This document shows positions 6,609 to 11,463 of a stretch of 11,463 nt of DNA, piece after piece. The DNA comes from Candidatus Manganitrophaceae bacterium. GTDB lineage: Bacteria; Nitrospirota; Nitrospiria; SBBL01; Manganitrophaceae. Under the pieces are notes generated by a model. That model searched no databases and was not told the DNA's origin. It saw only the letters and a program-made list of their open reading frames with translations. The number at the start of each line of letters is the position of its first letter. The first letter of the stretch is position 1. The position numbers were made by a program, and so were the translations under genes. The DNA lies in the NCBI GenBank assembly GCA_004297235.1, contig SCUR01000143.1, forward strand, positions 1 to 11,463, in the 5' to 3' direction.

Positions 6609-9600
6609 TCAGCCCGTCGGGGGACGGCCGCGGATTCCCTGTCGGTTCACCAATTTGAGCGACCAGATCCAATCGGCCCAGACATCTCGGCTCTCCCGCA
6701 CCCTTTTTATTTTCTTTTCCACCGCGAGGGTTCCCATCGGGAGAAGCCGTCCGCGTGATTCGATCCCGCCCTCCGCCGACGCCAAACCGGCCCACAAGAG
6801 CCCCATTCCAACATTGAAACCCTGTCTCTGATTCCACCAGTAGAGCCGCCCCGACCCGCTCCCGACCACCGTGAAGGTATTCGCCGGGGAGGCGACATCG
6901 GAGGAGGTTCCGCTCGGCGTCGTGATTGTCACCAGCCTCGGTCCTGCGCTCGCCAGGAAGGAGAGCGACACCTGAACGGTCGCTTCGGTGCCGTCCAGAT
7001 TCACCAGCGGCGGATTGCCGACAGAAATCCCGTCCGCAGGGGCAAGCGCCACCGTCGTGGCCCCGGAGAAGTTCCGTCCGCGGACCGTGAGCGTAAAGGT
7101 GCTTCCGATCGTCGCGGTGTTCGGTGTGATGGAGAGGATGTCCGGCGTCGGCGGAGCGATGGTGAAGCGGTTCACCCCCGCCGCGGTCGGCTGGATGCTT
7201 CCATTGGCCGTATTGATCTTGATCTGACGGACCCCCAACGGGGCATCGCTTGCAACCGTTATCAACACCGTGAGCGATTTTCCGTCGGCCGCAATCGTCG
7301 GCGGGTTGACCACGGAGAGGCCGGTCGCAGGAACAAAGCTCACCGAGATCACGCGGCTCAAATCGCTCCCGGAAACCACCACGGCCAGGTTGCTTGCGCC
7401 GGGGGAGGCGACACTCGGGGTGACGCCGCTCATCGATTCTCCGAGCGAGACCCCGACCATCGGCGAGACGATCGGACTGAAGGTGGCGGTGACGGAACCC
7501 CCTCCCGCCGCTCCGAACTGAACCCCGAGCTGCGGCGCGACGACGGAATCAAAAGTGGTCATTGTCGGACCCGAAACCGGCGGAGTCAGCACAACGCCGA
7601 CCGACGGCGCGACAAAGGCGGAGAAATCAGTCCCCGATGTCGCCGTGATCGTGAAGGTATTCGCCGGGGAGGCGACCGCCGAAGTCGTCCCGGCTGGGGT
7701 CGTGACCGTGACGACACGGGCGCCGACGGCCGCCGTTGCACCAATCGTCACATTCACCGTCGCGGTGGTCCCGCTGCCGTCGACGGTCGGCGGATTGCCG
7801 ACCGCGACGCCGTCGGGCGGATTGAAGCTCACCGCCGTCGCGCCGTTCAGGTTCTTTCCGATGACCGTGAGCGTAAAGGTGCTCCCGACCGATTTCGTGA
7901 TTGGCGTGATCGAGAAAATCTCCGGCTGCGGCAGCGTCACCAGGAAAAGATTGGCCCCGGCCGCGGCGACCGGCAGCGTCGCCGTCCCGGTTTTTACAAC
8001 GACCGTTCGAACCGTCGTGGGGGCGTCGGAAGCAATCGTAACCGGCACCGCCACGTCGCGGCCGTCCGCAGAAACAGTGAACACGCCGACCGTGAGACCG
8101 GTGTTCGGAACGAATGTGACCGAGGTGACCCCCTCGAGCGCCGTCCCCAGCAGATGGAGGGTGAGGCTCGTGCCGATCACGCCGGAAGTCGGAGTCATCC
8201 CGGTCACGACCGCTCCCTTCGCGATCCCGACAGGAGCGGAGACGATCGGTTCGAAGGGGATCGTCGTGATCGTTGCGGGCGGAGTCAGCACAACGCCGAC
8301 CGACGGCGCGACAAAGGCGGAGAAATCAGTCCCCGATGTCGCCGTGATCGTGAAGGTATTCGCCGGGGAGGCGACCGCCGAAGTGGTCCCGGCTGGGGTC
8401 GTGACCGTGACGACACGGGCGCCGACGGCCGCCGTTGCACCGATCGTCACATTCACCGTCGCGGTGGTCCCGCTGCTATCGACGGTCGGCGGATTGCCGA
8501 CCGCGACGCCGTCGGGCGGATTGAACGTGACCGCCGTCGCCCCCGAGAGGTTCTTTCCGTTCACGGTCAACGTGAAAGTGCTTCCGACCGGTTTGGTGAT
8601 CGGTGTGATGGAGAGGATCTCCGGCTGCGGCAGCGTCACCAGGAAGAGATCGGCTCCGGCGATGGTCGGCCGGACGATCCCCGATGCGGTCTGGACCAGA
8701 ACCTTTCGGACTCCCGTCGGCGCATTCGAGGCGATGGCGACCCCGACGGTCACCGACCCGCCGTCGGCGGAGACGAACGGCGCATCAAGCAGTGTCAGAC
8801 CGGTGTTCGGGATGAACTGAATCGAGGTTACTTCCGCGAGGTTCGCTCCAATGACCCTCAAATCGATCCGACTGGTGCCGACCACCCCTGAAGCTGGAGT
8901 AAGACCGGTTACGGCCGGACCCATCGCCACCCCCACTGCGGAAGAAAGCACCGGCGAGAGGGTCAGCGTGGTTGATGTCGCCGGGGTTTGTACAGTCACC
9001 CCCAACGGCGGAGAGACCACCGGGTCAATCGTCGCCGACGCCGGTGCGGTTGGAGAGGCCAGAATAACGCCGACCGATGGGGCAATCGAGAAGACCGGAT
9101 CGCCGAACGGCGAGGTGACGAAGAGCGGAACCTTTTTGGTAATGCTCCCGGCCTGAATATTCAAAGAGGTCGTTCCGTTCGCTAGAGCCGTGAGGACGAC
9201 CGCCCCCTGGGTGGCCCCCGATGGGATGACGATGCTCGAAGACGAGAGGCTCGCCACGGCCGCATCCGAAACCGAGAGGGAGAGGGTGGTGTTCACAAAA
9301 TCGGCGCGAGAAAGAGCGATCAGAATCGTCCGGTGCTCCCCGATCGTGAGGTTGATCGGATCGGGAGCGACCGAGATCTCGATCGGCTGATTCTGGCCGA
9401 TGGCGATCAGATTGCTCGTCCCGCCGCTGGTGACGACCGTCAACGGCCCGGCGACCACCCCTGCGGACATCAAGAAAAAGGCGGACCGGTTCCCGTCGGC
9501 GACATCGATATTGGCGCCGTTGTCGATCAGAGAGGTGGTCCCTGTGCCGCCGGTCGGGAGCTTCACGGTGATCCCGTTTTCGACGAATCCGCTCCCGGAC

Positions 9601-11463
9601 AGCTGGACGCGTGTTCCGGTCGTAAAGTCGGCCGGGACCAGCGCGGTGACGGTCGGAACGATCTGGAGGGTGGTCGAACTGCCGGAGCCGGTCCCCTGTG
9701 TCGGATCGAAGAGGCGAACCGTTCCCGTCGTGACCGGTCCCGTTAAGAGCGCTCCCGCGGTGCCGCCGTCGCTCGCGACCGAGGTCAGCGGCAGATCGGC
9801 GGTCGATTTGACCCCATCATCGTTAACGGTCGTCACGCGGAGCTGCAGCTCCGATCGGATGCCCGATCCCTGAATCGTGATCGTCTGGCCGACATTCGCC
9901 GACGCTTTCGCCGGATCCGCCGGGCTCCCTTCGGCGGCAACGCCGGCCACCCCCGTGATTTGCGGCAGCCGGAGGTTCAACGGCGCGCTTCGGCCGCCGT
10001 CGGTCACCACAGTGACCGGGCCTTCCACGACGCCGATCGGAATCAAGAGACTCAGCTTCCGATTGGCGTCGGTCGAGACGAGGCTCGAACCGTTATCGTT
10101 CAGGACAATCGTCCCGCTCGCCCCCGTGAACTCGATTCGACCGACCCCGTCGACCAGACCGCTCCCGAGGACCGTCAACGGCTGGAGCGAGGAGAAGATC
10201 GGCGCGTCAAACCGGTCGATCGTCGGAACCACTTGAACCGTGATCGGGGCGGAGGTCAATCCCGACGTCGGATCGACCCACTGAACCGGCCCGGTGGCGA
10301 TCGGCATCGTCGGATCGAGCCGCACCGAGGCGGTCGTCCCATCGCCGGAGAGGGAGCCGGGAACGAGCGGCAGATCGACGGTGGAGAGGATCCCGTTCGC
10401 AAGTCGGGTCGTCATTCGGACCAGGAGATCGGACCGGAGATGGTCACCCGCCAGAGAGAGGGTCTGGCCGATGTTCGCCGACGGCTTCGCCGGATCGGCG
10501 GCGCTCCCGGTTTGCGCGACCGCGGTGATCGACGTGAGCGTCGGCGGAACCGGCACCACCCGGAGTGTGAGGGCCGACGCGGTCGTCCCGCGATTGCCGG
10601 TCAGATCGTCCGCCTGGGCGGTGAGGGAGACCACCTCTCCGATCGGAATCGTCGCGCTCGCCACCCATCGCCATTGAAGGGTGACCCGCTCCGCCGCCGG
10701 GCTGACGGCGACCGGCGTGGTCCCGACAATCTCCCCGTTGGAAGCAAAGAGGCCGACCGAGGCGATTCTGCCGGCATCATTGACCTCCAGGGTCAGATCG
10801 ACCGCTTGGCCGGTGATGACGATCCCGCTCGCCGGTTGAACGAAGCGGATTTGCGGCGCCAAGGTATCGACGATCGTAAAGCTTCGGCTCTCCGAGACCG
10901 CGTTCCCCACCGAATCCCTCACCGTCATCGTGGCGTTCACCGTCCCGCCGACCGGAAGGTTGGCGGCGATCGGAACCGAGAAGGTTGCCGTAAACGAAGC
11001 CGAGGCGAATGGGTTCGTCCGGGTTTCGATCGATTGGATCGCGCCGCTGAGGGCCAGGGTGATCTCTTTGACCGCCACGTCGTCCGATCCGGTCACGGAA
11101 AGCGCCAGCTGCTCTCCGAGGTTGATCGTCGGGGGAACCGAGCCGACCTGAATCGTCGGAGGCACATTCGGAAGAACATCGACCACCAAGAGGGCCGCCG
11201 GCCCGCTGTTCCCGGCGCGATCGACCGCGATCGCCTTGAAGGTGACGCCGCTTCCCTGGACCGGCGCCAGCAGCGCGGAGGCGCTATACGGCGGGAGGGC
11301 ATCGGTGCCGATCAGTTTTTCATCCGCCAGGAAATCGACGAAGGCGACATCGATATCAGTGACCGTCGCCGCCACCGTCACCGTCGTTCCGAGGATACGG
11401 GAAGGGTTCCCGGCCAGCGCCAACCCGGTGACCGTCGGCGGGATCGTGTCGATCGTCGCGAAG
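6609..11463 (-). CDS. Giant exported repeat protein with Ig-like and IPT/TIG domains (5' end outside window)
   Basis: The frame is open to the window edge, so at least 1617 residues are visible and the N-terminus and signal are missing. TTG at 11423 is an in-frame codon, not a credible start. From the N-terminal side there are three Ig-like domains (about 11450-10550) with D-x-x-P-P and A-x-D-x-x-G-N signatures. Two similar modules of about 190 residues follow (10531-9400), each with A-D-P-A-K-x-S-A-N-[VI]-G-Q-T. Next comes a BIG2/Calx-beta-like domain (about 9395-9120). Then come three supermodules (about 9090-6865), each made of short V-G-V motifs plus two IPT/TIG domains (S-I-T-P-x-T-x-x-x-G-S-T-F-T-L-T-V). 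The last 80 or so residues are unlike the rest, with several Trp and an R/K-rich stretch; I recognise no sorting signal. Such proteins are usually adhesins or surface-layer-associated scaffolds. The glycine-rich protein gene follows in the same transcript. Repeats within it could confuse assembly. Confidence 0.88.
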   Translation of the reverse strand, partial: FATIDTIPPTVTGLALAGNPSRILGTTVTVAATVTDIDVAFVDFLADEKLIGTDALPPYSASALLAPVQGSGVTFKAIAVDRAGNSGPAALLVVDVLPNVPPTIQVGSVPPTINLGEQLALSVTGSDDVAVKEITLALSGAIQSIETRTNPFASASFTATFSVPIAANLPVGGTVNATMTVRDSVGNAVSESRSFTIVDTLAPQIRFVQPASGIVITGQAVDLTLEVNDAGRIASVGLFASNGEIVGTTPVAVSPAAERVTLQWRWVASATIPIGEVVSLTAQADDLTGNRGTTASALTLRVVPVPPTLTSITAVAQTGSAADPAKPSANIGQTLSLAGDHLRSDLLVRMTTRLANGILSTVDLPLVPGSLSGDGTTASVRLDPTMPIATGPVQWVDPTSGLTSAPITVQVVPTIDRFDAPIFSSLQPLTVLGSGLVDGVGRIEFTGASGTIVLNDNGSSLVSTDANRKLSLLIPIGVVEGPVTVVTDGGRSAPLNLRLPQITGVAGVAAEGSPADPAKASANVGQTITIQGSGIRSELQLRVTTVNDDGVKSTADLPLTSVASDGGTAGALLTGPVTTGTVRLFDPTQGTGSGSSTTLQIVPTVTALVPADFTTGTRVQLSGSGFVENGITVKLPTGGTGTTSLIDNGANIDVADGNRSAFFLMSAGVVAGPLTVVTSGGTSNLIAIGQNQPIEISVAPDPINLTIGEHRTILIALSRADFVNTTLSLSVSDAAVASLSSSSIVIPSGATQGAVVLTALANGTTSLNIQAGSITKKVPLFVTSPFGDPVFSIAPSVGVILASPTAPASATIDPVVSPPLGVTVQTPATSTTLTLSPVLSSAVGVAMGPAVTGLTPASGVVGTSRIDLRVIGANLAEVTSIQFIPNTGLTLLDAPFVSADGGSVTVGVAIASNAPTGVRKVLVQTASGIVRPTIAGADLFLVTLPQPEILSITPITKPVGSTFTLTVNGKNLSGATAVTFNPPDGVAVGNPPTVDSSGTTATVNVTIGATAAVGARVVTVTTPAGTTSAVASPANTFTITATSGTDFSAFVAPSVGVVLTPPATITTIPFEPIVSAPVGIAKGAVVTGMTPTSGVIGTSLTLHLLGTALEGVTSVTFVPNTGLTVGVFTVSADGRDVAVPVTIASDAPTTVRTVVVKTGTATLPVAAAGANLFLVTLPQPEIFSITPITKSVGSTFTLTVIGKNLNGATAVSFNPPDGVAVGNPPTVDGSGTTATVNVTIGATAAVGARVVTVTTPAGTTSAVASPANTFTITATSGTDFSAFVAPSVGVVLTPPVSGPTMTTFDSVVAPQLGVQFGAAGGGSVTATFSPIVSPMVGVSLGESMSGVTPSVASPGASNLAVVVSGSDLSRVISVSFVPATGLSVVNPPTIAADGKSLTVLITVASDAPLGVRQIKINTANGSIQPTAAGVNRFTIAPPTPDILSITPNTATIGSTFTLTVRGRNFSGATTVALAPADGISVGNPPLVNLDGTEATVQVSLSFLASAGPRLVTITTPSGTSSDVASPANTFTVVGSGSGRLYWWNQRQGFNVGMGLLWAGLASAEGGIESRGRLLPMGTLAVEKKIKRVRESRDVWADWIWSLKLVNRQGIRGRPPTG
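7579..7826 (-). repeat. 248 bp near-identical direct repeat, copy A
   Basis: This segment matches 8278-8525 (offset 699 bases, exactly 233 codons) with four mismatches by my reading, about 98% identity. It encodes the end of an IPT domain (from T-V-D-x-S-G-T-T), the N-T-F-T-I-T-A-T-S-G-T-D linker and a V-G-V motif. Identity falls sharply on both sides although the flanking domains are homologous. Confidence 0.92.
8278..8525 (-). repeat. 248 bp near-identical direct repeat, copy B
   Basis: Partner of 7579-7826. It differs from copy A at a g/c change in the GAAGT(C/G)GTCC stretch, an a/g change in CACC(A/G)ATCG and a two-base ccg/cta change. The first 102 bases of the match (8278-8379) are identical. 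The repeat keeps the reading frame. Confidence 0.92.
9400..10531 (-). repeat. Two diverged tandem modules of about 190 residues in the giant protein
   Basis: Both modules open with [AV]-A-x-x-G-S-x-A-D-P-A-K-x-S-A-N-[VI]-G-Q-T, then carry L-x-x-R-[MV]-T-T, V-P-T-[IV] and L/I-x-D-N-G, and end in G-[VP]-[VL]-T-V-V-T-[DS]-G-G. Equivalent DNA positions 9901 and 10480 are 579 bases (193 codons) apart. Divergence is much higher than in the 248 bp repeat, so this duplication is older. Each module probably holds two IPT-like beta-sandwich folds. Confidence 0.7.

Larger units (their letters stand above)
7440..9092 (-). repeat. Eight copies of a short V-x-x-x-[VL]-G-[VI] motif between IPT domains
   Basis: The copies come in three blocks. 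Block 1 (9092-8925) reads A-P-S-V-G-V, V-V-S-P-P-L-G-V and V-L-S-S-A-V-G-V. Block 2 (8325-8221) reads A-P-S-V-G-V and I-V-S-A-P-V-G-I. Block 3 (7625-7440) reads A-P-S-V-G-V, V-V-A-P-Q-L-G-V and I-V-S-P-M-V-G-V. Copies are about 20-27 residues apart, joined by Thr/Pro/Ala-rich linkers. Each block precedes a pair of IPT domains. I know no named family for the motif. Confidence 0.7.

Noticed and set aside
6556..6837. Extension of the glycine-rich protein upstream to 6837
   Set aside because: It would overlap the end of the giant gene by over 200 bases, would put the signal peptide inside the protein, and ignores the good ribosome binding site before ATG 6555.
7555..8820. A 421-residue plus-strand frame opposite the giant protein, with a repeated sequence of its own
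   Set aside because: Its repeats are merely the reverse complement of the 248 bp repeat and IPT modules. The minus-strand frame is continuous over 4.8 kb with coherent domains.

Overview
The window carries six protein-coding genes and no RNA genes, IS elements or CRISPR arrays that I could recognise. It is GC-rich apart from an AT-rich patch near 1500-1545. The mix of genes (a long HflX GTPase, a site-2 protease with CBS domains, a VCBS/FG-GAP lipoprotein, a very large IPT/Ig-repeat exported protein and a glycine-rich exported protein) fits a Gram-negative, environmental, deep-branching bacterium. Nitrospirota is my best guess, from resemblance only and not from a phylogenetic test.

Layout. 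22-1467 (minus) encodes a lipoprotein predicted to fold as a seven-bladed FG-GAP beta-propeller. It is divergent from 1566-3311 (plus), which encodes the ribosome-associated GTPase HflX. The 99 bp between them hold a perfect minus-strand -10 box. An interspersed heptamer-type repeat with a 12 bp inverted repeat starts there and runs into the apparent 5' end of hflX. hflX converges, with a 21 bp gap, on a minus-strand pair: a small four-helix membrane protein (4993-4580) followed by an M50 site-2 protease with two CBS domains (4526-3333). A strong hairpin terminator at 5096-5127 separates this pair from a second minus-strand operon. That operon is a giant repeat protein whose 5' end lies outside the window (11463-6609), followed after 53 bp by a signal-peptide-bearing glycine-rich protein (6555-5143).

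How the genes may work together. The giant Ig/IPT protein and the glycine-rich protein look like a co-transcribed pair of exported surface or matrix proteins. No dedicated secretion gene is visible, so the export route is unknown. The propeller lipoprotein is also envelope-facing but is on a separate transcript. HflX and the site-2 protease are housekeeping or stress-type functions with no clear link to the surface genes.

Most worth a second look: (1) hflX has no ordinary start codon at the place where the conserved protein begins. A good ribosome binding site is followed by ACG, one base from ATG, and the only upstream GTG lies inside repeat-derived sequence. (2) An eight-copy short motif with core V-x-x-x-[VL]-G-[VI] sits between the IPT domains of the giant protein, inside three large supermodules. 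(3) A 248 bp segment is duplicated inside the giant gene with only four differences, which suggests recent duplication or gene conversion. (4) The glycine-rich protein shows a coil-like repeat typical of a beta-solenoid.
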